Positions 57,101-64,000 of a stretch of 64,000 nucleotides of DNA are shown piece after piece (the stretch's first letter is position 1; each line of letters opens with the position of its first letter). The notes below the pieces were generated by a model. It was not told the DNA's origin. It saw nothing but the letters and a program-made list of their open reading frames with translations, and searched no databases. The position numbers and the translations under genes are program-made. This DNA comes from Carettochelys insculpta (lineage: Eukaryota > Chordata > Testudines > Carettochelyidae), in contig NC_134137.1 of the NCBI RefSeq assembly GCF_033958435.1, forward strand, positions 228,201,501 through 228,265,500, in the 5' to 3' direction.

Positions 57101-59856
57101 CATCAGCCTCTAGTGCTGCTTGACTGGGAAAGGAAGGAGTCACCCCCTGGTGGGGAGAAGAGGGATGGGGAAAGATCCTCCCTGCAGCCAGAAGGAGGTG
57201 GGCATGCGGACCCCCTCTGTTCAGCTAGCCCAGCCTGTCAGCCCTGCAAGTACAGTAAGCCCTTGATTTAACGGACTAATGGGGGGAGGGGTGTCCATTA
57301 AACCAGAATGTTTGTTAAATACGAGGTTTACTGCCCACCCACCCCTGCCAGGATACCCCAATCCCAGGCCCCCCCTAACCCCCCCCAAAATATGCCGGGG
57401 ACTCACCAGACCACGGCCGCTGGAGCTGGAACTGCCAGAGCCTGCCATGCAGCTGGAGCTGCCGGACCGCAGCTGAAGGGACCTCACTGCTGCTGGAGCC
57501 TCTGTGCACTCCTCCCACCGGGGTGGGGCGTGTGCGCGAGTGCTGTCTGCCCACGTACGCGCCCCAGCCCTGGTGAGAGGAGCGTGTGGAGACTCCAGAG
57601 GAGGAAGAGGTGGTGGCTCCTCCAGGCCGGGGCAGTGGTAAGTCCCTTCACCTTTTTTTGAAGGGAGGGGCCAGCAGGGGGCAGAAATTAGGCTTTTACA
57701 GACTGCAGTGGACTTCTGGAATGATGGGGTTGTCTGTTGGTCCAGAAGTCCACTAAGCCCGGGTCTGTAAAATCGAGGGTTTGCTGTGTCCGCACAGTCT
57801 TCTGACTTCAACCCAGCTGCATAGGGTGTTGGTTTAGGTGCTTTGTGAAGGTCTGTGGTATGGTTTGGTGGATTTGTGGTGTCTCCCAATATATTAGACT
57901 GCTGGGGGAAGGAACTTTGTGCTGCTTGAGTTTAAATTCTGCCCATGATCACAGAAAAAATGGGATTTTTCTGCCAAAATGTTTAGCAGGGTAGTCGTCA
58001 CTCTTAGAGCCCTCAGGAGGGAGAACCAAGGAGTGTGTTTGCATTTGTTGGCTTCTTTCTGGTGTGGAGACCAGAAAGGTTATTTCTGAGAAGTATGTGT
58101 ACATGAGAAATGCCAGGTCTTGTCCTCCCAGCTGTTACTGGAGAGAGCTCTGAAGAACTGCAGCTTCTTCTTGTGGTGCCTTCTGCATAATCTCACTTCT
58201 GGAAGTTTCCCGTTCTCCAGGTTAACAGCGTGCTCCTTTGTCACCTTAGGAAGCTGGAATATCCTGACATTTAGACAAGAGTGGGTCTAACCACGACTTG
58301 GTTGGAGTTTGTTGGTGAGATCCTAGAGTGTATAGTATTGGCATCTCAGGGAGCAGAGATCTTCCACCAGTCAGAATTCATCACAGTGCCACACTGGTGC
58401 AAGTAGGTGCTGTGATGCTGAGAGAGACCTGTCTCTATCAGATGGCGGTGACCCCAGGGCTTTTGCATGCTGTCACGTGGCACTGTTCTACAGTGCATGG
58501 CACGGGTGACACAGCACGGATGCTGTCCTGCTGGAGAGGACACATGAGGTGTAATCCCTTGTTTGTAAGGCTGGGGCTGGCATTCCTGGAGGTAGGTGCG
58601 TATCCTTGTACACCTGCTGGGTGAGCAGAACATCACTCCCAATCCTTACATGCAGACTTCAGTCATCGCTGGGGCCCTGCAAAATTCACAGTCCGTTTTG
58701 GTCAATGTTAGTCATAGGATTTTTTTAAACAGTAATTTTCATGATTTCAGCTGTTTGAATATGAAATGTCACAGTGTTGTAATGGTAGAGTTCCTGACCC
58801 AAAGAGTTGGGGAGAGTCAGAAGGTTATAGTTCAGGAGAGTTGCAGTGCTTCTCCCCTTACTTCTGTGCTGCTGCTGGGGGGCCAGAGAGCTCTGAAGGC
58901 AGAGCTCCTACTAGTAGCAGCATAGAAGTAAGGGTGGCATGGTATGGCATTGCCACCAATGTTCCATCTAATTTTTACTATCTGTGTGTGGAATGCATTT
59001 GGTGGGTACCAACGTGCCTGCAGATGTGCACCGCTCATGTAAATGTGTGCTGCTGGCGGTGGCAGTGTGCTAATCACCTGGGCAGCATTTGAATTTCTCC
59101 TGGGTGGCCGCCCAAGTGCACAGCTTACGGGGAACACTGACCGTCACCCTTATTTCTGTACTTTGCTGGTCAGGGGCTGCTTTCAGAGCTGGGCATGTGG
59201 CCAACAACCACTGCTCTCCGGCCACCCAGCTCCAAAGGCAGTGCAGAACTACGGGTGACCGTACTGTGATCACCTAAAATAACCTTGCAACCCTTGTGCA
59301 ACTCCCTTTGGGCGAGGATCCCCAATTTTGAGAAACACTGGTCTTCCCCACCCCCACCGTGAAATCTGCATAATATAGGTAAAAGCACACTACCACATTT
59401 CACTGGGGGGAGACCAGATTTCACCAACCATGGCACGTTTTTCTTGGCCATGAATTTGGTAGGGCCTTAGTTGTCAGGAAAATAAGAGCTCCTTCCCTCA
59501 GAGGGAGAGAATGGGTTCCCATAACCCAGATTCCACCTTCCTCAGTCTGTCTGCAGTTGGCTGGTTACAGTGTTTGCTTCTTGTCTTTCCCCGCTGAGAA
59601 TCTGTTAACAGCCTGTGCAGCCCACCACAGAGTCTCGCGCTGCTGTGCAGTGCTGGCGAGTGGATGGAGTGTGAGTTTTAGGGGGCTACTTGTATTTTCT
59701 TTCTATTTAGATTCACCGCAACCGAGACGGTTTCAGTGTGGTGAGGTGGAGTTTGTGTCCCAGATTGGAACTCGACTGAGCCTGAAGTGCCTGAGCATCC
59801 AGGAGGTAGATCCCAAACTCTTGTGTAGTCTGAGCAGCAAAAGGATCAAACATTGA
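33127..59856 (+). CDS. CTC1: CTC1, CST telomere replication complex component 1 (24 coding exons, whole span)
   Basis: CTC1 is the large OB-fold subunit of the CST complex (with STN1 and TEN1). CST binds single-stranded DNA at telomeres and stalled forks and recruits DNA polymerase alpha-primase for C-strand fill-in in the nucleus. The call rests on similarity, from memory, to human CTC1 through most exons, for example [38 protein letters not shown] and LKCLSIQE. The 24 exons sum to 3825 nt and encode 1274 aa, slightly longer than the human protein (about 1217 aa). All splice phases agree and no exon has an internal stop. A CxxC...C...C cluster near residues 1099-1124 resembles the zinc ribbon of the C-terminal RPA70-like OB fold. 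Twenty-two introns are GT-AG and one is GC-AG. Introns hold CR1, Tigger-like and other repeats. The gene looks functional. The least certain boundary is the start of exon 20. Confidence 0.95.
33228..33382 (+). CDS. CTC1: CTC1 coding exon 2
   Basis: The acceptor is CCCCTAG|GAG and the donor AG|GTAACG (phase 2). It encodes [20 protein letters not shown] and onward to FPLGY, matching the N-terminal helical segment and first strand of human CTC1. It is still inside the CpG island and is strongly GC-rich compared with later exons. Confidence 0.92.
33858..34286. mobile_element. MITE with GGCC(T/C)NATNTACA ends in CTC1 intron 2
   Basis: The left end GGCCTGATGTACACCTG and the reversed right end GGCCCTATCTACATTAG are flanked by TAA and TAT, consistent with a Harbinger-type 3-bp duplication. 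It is about 429 bp and non-coding. Confidence 0.5.
34960..35070 (+). mobile_element. 3' fragment of GTTGAACCTC-family MITE
   Basis: GTATTGGTAATGCTGCTAGA through TTGGCACTGGTCAGGTGCCC to CTAGAAAGGTTCAACCTGTA, which is the distal end of the family. It lies in CTC1 intron 2, about 150 bp before exon 3. Confidence 0.6.
35224..35473 (+). CDS. CTC1: CTC1 coding exon 3
   Basis: The acceptor is TTTTATCCAG and the donor GAG|GTATGG (phase 0). It encodes the first OB-fold region, with [17 protein letters not shown] and [15 protein letters not shown]. The last motif is the recognisable OB-fold strand of CTC1. Confidence 0.95.
35474..38470 (+). other. CTC1: CTC1 intron 3 (3.0 kb)
   Basis: GT-AG intron. 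Apart from the retrotransposon fragment near 36000, it is C-rich on one side (37100-37560) and G-rich on the other (37740-38180), with open frames on both strands due only to composition. Confidence 0.55.
35850..36130 (-). pseudogene. possible C-terminal fragment of a non-LTR retrotransposon
   Basis: Minus-strand frames read [38 protein letters not shown] and, after a frameshift, [16 protein letters not shown] basic helix followed by an SHxRxH-type zinc-finger remnant resembles the C-terminus of some LINE ORF2 proteins. It lies in CTC1 intron 3. The family is unknown to me. Confidence 0.3.
38471..38670 (+). CDS. CTC1: CTC1 coding exon 4
   Basis: The acceptor is TTTGGTTTAG and the donor CCAG|GTAAAC (phase 2). 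It encodes [17 protein letters not shown] and [12 protein letters not shown], matching the human segment WLGHLFLFPRWSY and the following proline-rich strand. Confidence 0.93.
39397..39636 (+). mobile_element. partial GTTGAACCTC-family MITE
   Basis: It begins GGTTGAACCTCTCTAATCTG and continues GGCAACATCC...GTCTGGTATGATTTTAG, collinear with the reverse complement of the complete copy at 1285-1606. It is truncated at the right end and lies in CTC1 intron 4. Confidence 0.65.
40524..40668 (+). CDS. CTC1: CTC1 coding exon 5
   Basis: The acceptor is CTTCTCATAG and the donor GCAG|GTGAGT (phase 0). It encodes [20 protein letters not shown] and FFLFLKCF, an OB-fold strand pair equivalent to the human segment that begins NLAGSLVRLSALV. 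Confidence 0.93.
41067..41366 (+). CDS. CTC1: CTC1 coding exon 6
   Basis: A 300-nt exon, acceptor TGCTACAG and donor CATG|GTAAGG (phase 0). It encodes [20 protein letters not shown] (the second OB domain) and ends at KILSYM. An internal AG|GTAAAG at 41216 could act as a cryptic donor, but the open reading frame and the human match continue through it. Confidence 0.93.
41570..41698 (+). CDS. CTC1: CTC1 coding exon 7
   Basis: The acceptor is CTGCTCTAG and the donor GGAG|GTAAGC (phase 0). It encodes [20 protein letters not shown] and LCLAYQQLL. This is one of the best-conserved parts of CTC1, with the human equivalents AGLYELD and LCLAYQQF. Confidence 0.96.
42054..42283 (+). CDS. CTC1: CTC1 coding exon 8
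   Basis: The acceptor is TTTCTCTCAG and the donor AGAG|GTGAGG (phase 2). It encodes [29 protein letters not shown] and LGLPLYLWL, matching LQDVHLLQ and LGLPLYLW of the human protein. Confidence 0.95.
42284..45882 (+). other. CTC1: CTC1 intron 8 (3.6 kb)
   Basis: GT-AG intron. The part at 44770-45800 contains moderately structured sequence (AATAAAAGGCGG, TGTAACCATTTCTGTTTCCA) that may derive from an LTR element, but no ends can be defined. Nothing else is recognised. Confidence 0.5.
45883..46057 (+). CDS. CTC1: CTC1 coding exon 9
   Basis: The acceptor is CCACTTCTCAG and the donor GCAG|GTGGGG (phase 0). It encodes [13 protein letters not shown] and ends [15 protein letters not shown], matching the human NEILEEPHHCPLQ motif. 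It follows a 3.6-kb intron. Confidence 0.93.
46137..46337 (+). CDS. CTC1: CTC1 coding exon 10
   Basis: The acceptor is TATTGTTTAG and the donor GTG|GTATGT (phase 0). It encodes a variable linker followed by [28 protein letters not shown] is identical in my memory of the human protein. Confidence 0.95.
46560..46686 (+). CDS. CTC1: CTC1 coding exon 11
   Basis: The acceptor is CCTTTGCAG and the donor ATAG|GTGCGG (phase 1). It encodes [20 protein letters not shown] and DSIPCVIS, the start of another OB fold with the conserved GCLQLRD strand. Confidence 0.95.
46885..46999 (+). CDS. CTC1: CTC1 coding exon 12 (GC donor)
   Basis: The acceptor is GTGTTTGCAG. It encodes [20 protein letters not shown], matching human [20 protein letters not shown]. 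In-frame joining to exon 13 (phase 2, AG plus G) requires the donor GCTAG|GCAAGT, a GC-AG intron whose donor matches the usual GC consensus. A GTGAGG after GAACAT at 46979 looks like a donor but would shift the frame and reach a stop within about eight codons. Confidence 0.9.
47829..48273 (+). CDS. CTC1: CTC1 coding exon 13
   Basis: The longest exon (445 nt), acceptor CTCTCTGCAG and donor AGA|GTAAGA (phase 0). It opens [13 protein letters not shown], matching human VYVQFFLADALIL. A low-conservation linker rich in S, E and K follows, then [19 protein letters not shown] and a second linker. The linker region accounts for much of the extra length over human CTC1. Confidence 0.92.
48701..48790 (+). 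CDS. CTC1: CTC1 coding exon 14
   Basis: A 90-nt exon, acceptor CCTGTTGCAG and donor TCTG|GTAAGG (phase 0). It encodes [20 protein letters not shown], matching the human FFGSSVRWFEFLHPG strand. Confidence 0.94.
49361..49504 (+). CDS. CTC1: CTC1 coding exon 15
   Basis: The acceptor is GCTCTCACAG and the donor CAAG|GTATGC (phase 0). It encodes [13 protein letters not shown] and [16 protein letters not shown], matching human CASCLTVQDNWTLE. Confidence 0.92.
49831..49898 (+). CDS. CTC1: CTC1 coding exon 16
   Basis: A 68-nt exon, acceptor CTTTTCCAG and donor ACAG|GTATGT (phase 2). It encodes [20 protein letters not shown], corresponding to the human SLPESSLTDLLSD segment. Confidence 0.9.
51347..51456 (+). 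CDS. CTC1: CTC1 coding exon 17
   Basis: The acceptor is CTGCTCTCAG and the donor AAAG|GTCAGT (phase 1). It encodes [18 protein letters not shown], nearly identical to human FTDSLVSFSAEILSRTLC, followed by a basic linker. Confidence 0.95.
52045..52210 (+). CDS. CTC1: CTC1 coding exon 18
   Basis: The acceptor is GCATGTCTAG and the donor CCAG|GTACTT (phase 2). It encodes [20 protein letters not shown] and [19 protein letters not shown], matching human LDVYIED and LGLLPGARVHFSQLEKRVS. Confidence 0.95.
52548..52634 (+). CDS. CTC1: CTC1 coding exon 19
   Basis: The acceptor is TATGTTGCAG and the donor CCAA|GTGAGT (phase 2). It encodes [20 protein letters not shown], matching human HNVYCCFRSSTYVQVLSFP. 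Its last bases, CTTTCCTCCAAGT across the splice site, reappear with one mismatch just inside exon 20 (CTATCCTCCAAGT). Deleting everything between the two repeats would join the exons in frame. See the intron-gain finding. Confidence 0.88.
52682..52745 (+). repeat. T/G-rich low-complexity tract in intron 19
   Basis: GTTTGTTTTTTTTTG-type repeats upstream of the recognisable CR1. They may be part of the inserted element or a later expansion. Confidence 0.7.
54090..55521 (+). pseudogene. CR1 reverse transcriptase (broken) in CTC1 intron 19
   Basis: The frame is broken into segments: [12 protein letters not shown] to [19 protein letters not shown] to [13 protein letters not shown] to VFKYQRVS, then [20 protein letters not shown] to the end LSGEV. 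The order and motifs follow the CR1 RT. It belongs to a different CR1 lineage from the copy at 18441, because the 3' tails differ (TAGTATTCTAT versus GGCCGTTCTTATG). Confidence 0.85.
55613..55790 (+). CDS. CTC1: CTC1 coding exon 20 (start uncertain)
   Basis: It encodes [33 protein letters not shown] and SSIFKE, matching human [20 protein letters not shown]. The donor is AGAG|GTACCC (phase 0). The acceptor TATTTTCCAG at 55612 is chosen because it alone keeps the frame from exon 19. The stronger-looking CTACAG at 55620 would run into TGA after seven codons. The acceptor lies within or immediately beside the 3' end of the CR1 that fills intron 19, so the first residues of the exon may be element-derived. 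Confidence 0.78.
56338..56402 (+). CDS. CTC1: CTC1 coding exon 21
   Basis: The acceptor is TTGCTTCAG and the donor CCAA|GTAAGT (phase 2). It encodes [20 protein letters not shown]. Its two cysteines follow the CxxC of exon 20 and complete a zinc-ribbon-like set, as in human CTC1 (GKCTRLGSTCPTQ). Confidence 0.93.
56657..56816 (+). CDS. CTC1: CTC1 coding exon 22
   Basis: The acceptor is TGGCCTACAG and the donor TGGG|GTAAGT (phase 0). It encodes [20 protein letters not shown] and [13 protein letters not shown], matching human LLVEDGTAEAVVTCRNHHV and ALGLCPREW. Confidence 0.96.
56948..57074 (+). CDS. CTC1: CTC1 coding exon 23
   Basis: The acceptor is CTTTCTCAG and the donor CCAG|GTGAGT (phase 1). 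It encodes [20 protein letters not shown], matching human SVLRPIVLSFELERKPSKI. Confidence 0.95.
57253..57786. mobile_element. Tigger-like (pogo) MITE in CTC1 intron 23
   Basis: Ends CAGTAAGCCCTTGATTTAAC and, reversed, CAGCAAACCCTCGATTTTAC, the CAGTA-type termini of pogo/Tigger elements, with TA on the left flank. It is 534 bp, GC-rich inside and non-coding. Confidence 0.72.
58957..59139. mobile_element. short MITE with CARTGTTCC ends
   Basis: Ends CAATGTTCCATCTAATTTTT and, reversed, CAGTGTTCCCCGTAAGC; 183 bp, probably hAT-type, in CTC1 intron 23. The interior includes TGTGTGGAATGCATTTGG. It is non-coding. Confidence 0.5.
59711..59856 (+). CDS. CTC1: CTC1 terminal coding exon 24
   Basis: The acceptor is TTCTATTTAG. 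It encodes [20 protein letters not shown] and KCLSIQEVD, matching the human C-terminus RFQCGELPFLTHVNPRLRL and SCLSIRE, and ends SKRIKH then TGA. A 2.6-kb intron carrying a Tigger-like MITE precedes it. Confidence 0.95.
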
Positions 59857-60147
59857 TCAGTCATTCAGTCTGAGGCCTGATCTCTCACCTCTGTCCATCG
59901 GAAAGATGAGGAAGGCTCTGGTACAGTTTGGCAAAGCGTGTGTTCTGGCTGAGATTAAAAGCTGTGGGCTGGGACTGAGGCATTTGTGGCTAGGGCTTTG
60001 GAGTCAAGGACTGAGGGCTGGAATTGATTGTATGTCTCCTGAGTGCAGTCATTCTGGGACTCTTGACACATGGCCTACTTAGGGCTAAAAATCTAGGAGT
60101 AACAGGTGTGCAGGCCTTTTTAGCACTCCGCTGTGGGCTGGACAGGC

Positions 60148-60191
60148 AATAAAGGGTGTATGTATTTTACAGTCTATCTAATGTAAATAAA
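60148..60191 (+). terminator. CTC1: CTC1 polyadenylation signals
   Basis: Two AATAAA hexamers at 60148 and 60186 lie about 290-330 bp after the stop codon. A T/G-rich stretch follows the second (GTTGTGGGTATTTG). This would give a 3' UTR of roughly 0.3 kb. Confidence 0.7.
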
Positions 60192-61214
60192 TGTTTTCTA
60201 ACAAAATGTAAAGAATGTTGTGGGTATTTGTAGAGAACATGGGCAGAAGAGCATTTGTGCCACGTCTGAGAACTAGGCTCAGGCTTGTCTGCCTGAGAAA
60301 CCAAACAGCAGCAAGGGGGAAGGACGTACAGAGGTGAAATGTGCAGCCTCGTAGTAAGTGGTTTGAAAAGTATTTGGCTCTAGAGTCAAAGGGGACTTAG
60401 ACATTGCAGGGCCTATCCTAGGCACCCTGCTACCCAGTGGAATTAACATGGCACATTCCACTTGCACTGTGTGGGGCAGCTGAGCACCTAAGGAAGAGCT
60501 TCTCAGCAAGCCAGGAGTGCAGCACCAAGGAATGGGGTGGACTGGCTGGCAACACACGTTCTTTCCTCAAACCAGAGTTGTAACCCTTCCACTTGGAGGA
60601 GATGCTGCTCTTCCCAGTTACGTATCTCGGCAATAAACTTACTTCTGCAATGAACAAAAAGGTACAGTGTGATATCAGTTGACCAGACTGAAATACTTTT
60701 TAAAAAGGCACAACAGGAACTGGAGGAAAGTGATACAAGTTCAAGTTTTGATAATGAACGCGTCGGGTTCCTGGCTCTTTCCATCAGACTCGGTCAGATG
60801 CTTCAGAATGGCTGCGCTTTGTCAGTCTCGTACCTCTCCTCAACCTAACACTAGGCTCCGCCCAGAAAACGCAAACAGACCCACTGAGGGATCCTCTCAG
60901 AAGAAGAACTCTCAAGAGCTAGAGAAACTTCATTTTAGTTTTAGACTCTAGTTTTTAGATTACATTATTAAAAACTACACACAAAAAAGGTAACACGATA
61001 AAATTGACTATTAAACTTCGAAAATTCAAAATGTTACTGTGTGCAGTATAGAGCCAGCATCTGCTCTTCATTTTCAAGGGCACTCAGAAAGCCTAAAATG
61101 AGGGGTGTTAAAAGGGCTGAAAAATAGAAAACATTTGCAGATCTGCTGATGAGAGTTAATAGACAGCTGTTGCCATTACTGGTTGAATTATTTGATAAAG
61201 AATTTACACGCACA

Positions 61215-61216
<2 letters not shown>

Positions 61217-61257
<41 letters not shown>
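61217..61257 (+). repeat. (CT)n microsatellite
   Basis: About 20 uninterrupted CT units, preceded by a short ACAC run. Confidence 0.95.
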
Positions 61258-61261
<4 letters not shown>

Positions 61262-61631
61262 TAGTGCTTCTGGCCAGTTCTGAGCTGTGAACCTCCTTCT
61301 TAGATTTTTTTTAAATTGAGTGACCAGAACCCAACACAATATGCTAGATAACTTTAGTAATATTTTCCATATTATTCTCCCTTATCTGTGCTAACATTGT
61401 GTTTGCTTTTTTGCCATATCTGCACCTTCATCAGGGCTTTTAATTGAGATCTGCAGTGATACTTTTCCCTTACTTGACAATTCATGATCTCCAGTATGCA
61501 GTTACTTTCCATTTGTCAACTCTGAATTTTGTCTGCCAAACACATTGTCTACTTGGGTTGATTTAGGTTCCTTGGTCCTTACAGTTTTTATTAACATAAA
61601 TAGGGTTTAGGTCATCTGCAAATGTTGCTAC

Positions 61632-61925
61632 AAATTGATCCTCTCTCATCTGGCTCTGGCAACATCCGTTATCCAGCATGATTTTAGGCAACCACTTTAT
61701 CATGGGTGCAGCCTAGTTTCCTGTGGTCCCATAAAGTTTGTTTACAGACAACAGTCCTGGCTGTAAGTGTTCCGTGCTGTTCCTTAGCTCTAATTTACCC
61801 CTCAGTGTCTTTTAAGAGTTCAGTAAGCAGCACAAGTGTTGGCAATACTGCTAGACAATACTGACTTCCAGTGGCCTGCCAAATTCTCTTTCAGCATTGG
61901 TCAGGTCCTGAAGGTGCCGTAACTT
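61632..61925 (+). mobile_element. partial GTTGAACCTC-family MITE
   Basis: Shares GGCAACATCCGTTATCCAGC, CATGATTTTAGGCAACCA and CAGTCCTGGCT with the copy at 39397, and extends further to TCAGCATTGGTCAGGTCCTG, near the second terminal repeat. Confidence 0.65.
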
Positions 61926-64000
61926 GCCCTATTTTCCAAATTATTAAATATATTTAAATCCAAAAATCCTGATATGGCACCACTATTCACTCTTTACCAC
62001 AATAAAAATTCATTTATTTATTGCCTGCGTTTTCTACTTCTTAGATATCCTCTCACATCATGATTATATAGCTGCTTTAGTAAGGGACTTTTAAAAAGCC
62101 TTTAACAAAGTTATATTATCAACGAGTTCTTCATCCATTGTTTTATGGGCACATTCAGAGAATTCCAACAGATTAGTGAGACGTGAGTAATGAAATGTTA
62201 TAGGTCATTTTAAGAAAATACACAGTTTGCATATTATTCTAACATGCTGAACTCAAGGCACCAATGATCAGATCCAGCTTAGCAAATCCTTTTTCCAGTT
62301 GTGTGATCATGGCTATGGGCTTCATAGATAGTAGTCAAGTTGTGATCATTAAGTTACCTGTGTAAGAAAATGTATCCTCTTCCTCTATTTGTTACCTTCC
62401 TTCCCACTGACTCCTGCAAGGTATCCTTGTGCAATTTGTCAGCTTTCAGATGAAAGAAAAATAAACATCCCATCACACCTGATTTTTTTTTAAACCTAGT
62501 CCATGAACTACACAGTGTGGCAAAGCCCACCCTAACTAGCAGCATTAGCTTCAGATTAGTCCCACTATATGCCCCCAGGCCTGGAGGTGGCCATAGTGAC
62601 AAGTCTGAGTCCAACAGGGAGGATGGAACTGAAGGTTTATTTCAGCTGGACATGATACAGCTCTGGTGTCTGTGAGACGAGACCAAGGGCCTTTTGTTTT
62701 AGTTGATTACCTGTTGCTAATCCCTACTGCACTGTGTTTTGTTGATCCTCTGACCCTGCAGGAAAGAGGGTGAGGTTGGGGGGCTGAACGGAAGAGGGAG
62801 TGTTTGGGAAGGAGAGAGAGAACATAGGGAAAGAATCAGAGAAATGGGGGAGGGCTGTGGGAGAATGAGGGGACGCAGGACATACAACTAGCAAGGATCC
62901 ACCCAGCGTAAAGACCTATTACCATAGCCACAGACGTCTGGGATCCAACTTACTGCTTTAATAAGGCTCAGTAATGACAATCTCCACACGCTTATTGTCC
63001 TCTGCACGTCTCCTTTCAAGCTTATCTCCAGTTCCAACTCCTCTTCACATTGCTTTGTGGAGGCTAAAGGCTATGAAGACATCAGATGCAGGAGTGGTAG
63101 GAGGACCCAGGAAAGGGCAAGAGGAGGCTGATGCCATGGTCATGTTCAATAGCTGCAAATGGTCTGTCGTCTTGATGTTGGATTCTGTAATGAAAGAAGA
63201 CAGTATCAGAATGAAGGGCACTGTTGTATTTGTCAATCCCTCCTGCCCCTTTCATGGAAAGATGAGCATACAGTTTCCATTCTTTTTGTTCCTGGGTAAA
63301 GGATGGTTCTGCTTCCCATCCCAGAGGCACACGGCTGTGAAATTCTTATTGGGACAATGCTATGACTCTCAGCACCACGAAGAGGAGGAAAACTTGTCTG
63401 AGTTTATCTGAAAATTTTCTTTCTTCAGAACGAGGCCCACTAGATGCAATCCACTCTTCTAACAAGGGAGCAGCTGCAGTCAGCCAGAGCTAGAGGTTGC
63501 TATTTTTGGTAGAGGAAAGTATTTCCAGAGAGAGCAGATCAAACAGTTTCAAACTGCAGAATGCTTTCACGATCAGCTCTATCTCTGGGCGCTGCAGTAG
63601 GGGAGAGACAGTTTGATCTTCAAAATAATAGTGAACATGGGTACCTCTCTGTTACTGTAATTGGAGACAGTCAAATGGAACGATCCCAACCATTTGGTTA
63701 TCAGCTGTCCCTTCCTTTAGTGTCGATGCCTGAAAGTCCAGTTCTTCTCCCAAATTACACACAGGCTAAAGACTTACCAGAGTGACTCTGTGGACCTTAT
63801 TATTCAAAGTATTTTCAGGTATGCTCAGATAAATTTGATTAAGATCAAGTCTACGCCATAAACTTACATTATGATTACTCACTCGAGTGAAAAATCCATA
63901 CCTCCTGGGCAATGCAGTTATACTAACTTAAGCCCTGGTCGAGACAGCACCATGGTGATGAGAGAGCATCTCTCATCACTGTGGTTGCTGCCTCTTACAG

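Larger units (their letters stand above)
60192..64000. other. downstream of CTC1, no gene seen
   Basis: Holds a short CpG-containing patch around 60755-60870, the (CT)n microsatellite, a MITE fragment and otherwise unclassified DNA. A 145-codon plus-strand open frame at 62974-63411 has no recognisable domain. At 63930 AAGCCCTGGTCGAGACAGCA looks like the first end of another MITE cut by the window edge. Confidence 0.4.

Noticed and set aside
60679..60951. First exon of a gene downstream of CTC1 (MAALCQS region)
   Set aside because: There are a few CpGs and an ATG, but no convincing donor site and no recognisable peptide.
62974..63411. 145-codon plus-strand open frame downstream of CTC1
   Set aside because: It has no recognisable domain, no promoter or splice context, and the opposite strand is also partly open. 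It is not supportable as a gene.

Overview
Eukaryotic nuclear DNA, almost certainly from a turtle. It contains one spliced vertebrate gene embedded in many transposable elements. The mobile-element mix (tRNA-headed Cry-type SINEs, CR1 LINEs, Harbinger, Tigger-like and hAT MITEs, and a hairpin retroposon family) fits a cryptodire turtle, possibly a softshell relative. That species-level guess is inference from remembered repeat types, not from a search.

The only confidently identified host gene is CTC1, the large subunit of the CST (CTC1-STN1-TEN1) telomere replication complex. It lies on the + strand. The start codon is at 33127, in a CpG-rich promoter (about 32700-33420), and the stop codon ends at 59856, followed by two AATAAA signals at 60148 and 60186. 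I resolve 24 coding exons totalling 3825 nt (1274 codes plus stop). Every splice phase agrees and no exon carries an internal stop. Two introns stand out. Intron 12 has a GC donor (AG|GCAAGT). Intron 19 consists largely of a CR1 LINE and is flanked by a 13-bp near-identical direct repeat lying in the two neighbouring exons, so it looks like an intron created when CR1 landed in a coding exon.

Left part (1-32.7 kb): no gene is confidently identified here. A CpG-rich patch at about 8050-8720 holds one possible first coding exon on the minus strand. The rest is repeats. The most notable is a 4.6-kb Harbinger DNA transposon (23967-28584) with 3-bp TAT target duplications. It appears intact: a two-exon DDE transposase (minus strand, 418 aa) converges on a two-exon Myb/SANT-like partner protein (plus strand, 404 aa). 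A decayed 3.2-kb relative (10768-13956) keeps the same layout. Several MITEs (2695-3114, 14178-14572, 18123-18237, 22210-22535) share the terminal GGCTACGTCTACAC motif but carry different internal 8-bp palindromes. A 3-kb CR1 sits inside a Tigger-like MITE (18238-22112).

Five copies of a hairpin retroposon (507-741, 5617-5875, 7218-7400, 7701-7892, 30980-31227) are inverted duplications of one monomer. They have 7-13 bp target duplications, and the monomer holds a CTGAAGA-hairpin-GAAA core resembling a hammerhead ribozyme. This suggests a Penelope-like retroelement origin.

Right of CTC1 (60.2-64 kb) I find only repeats, a (CT)n microsatellite and no supportable gene.
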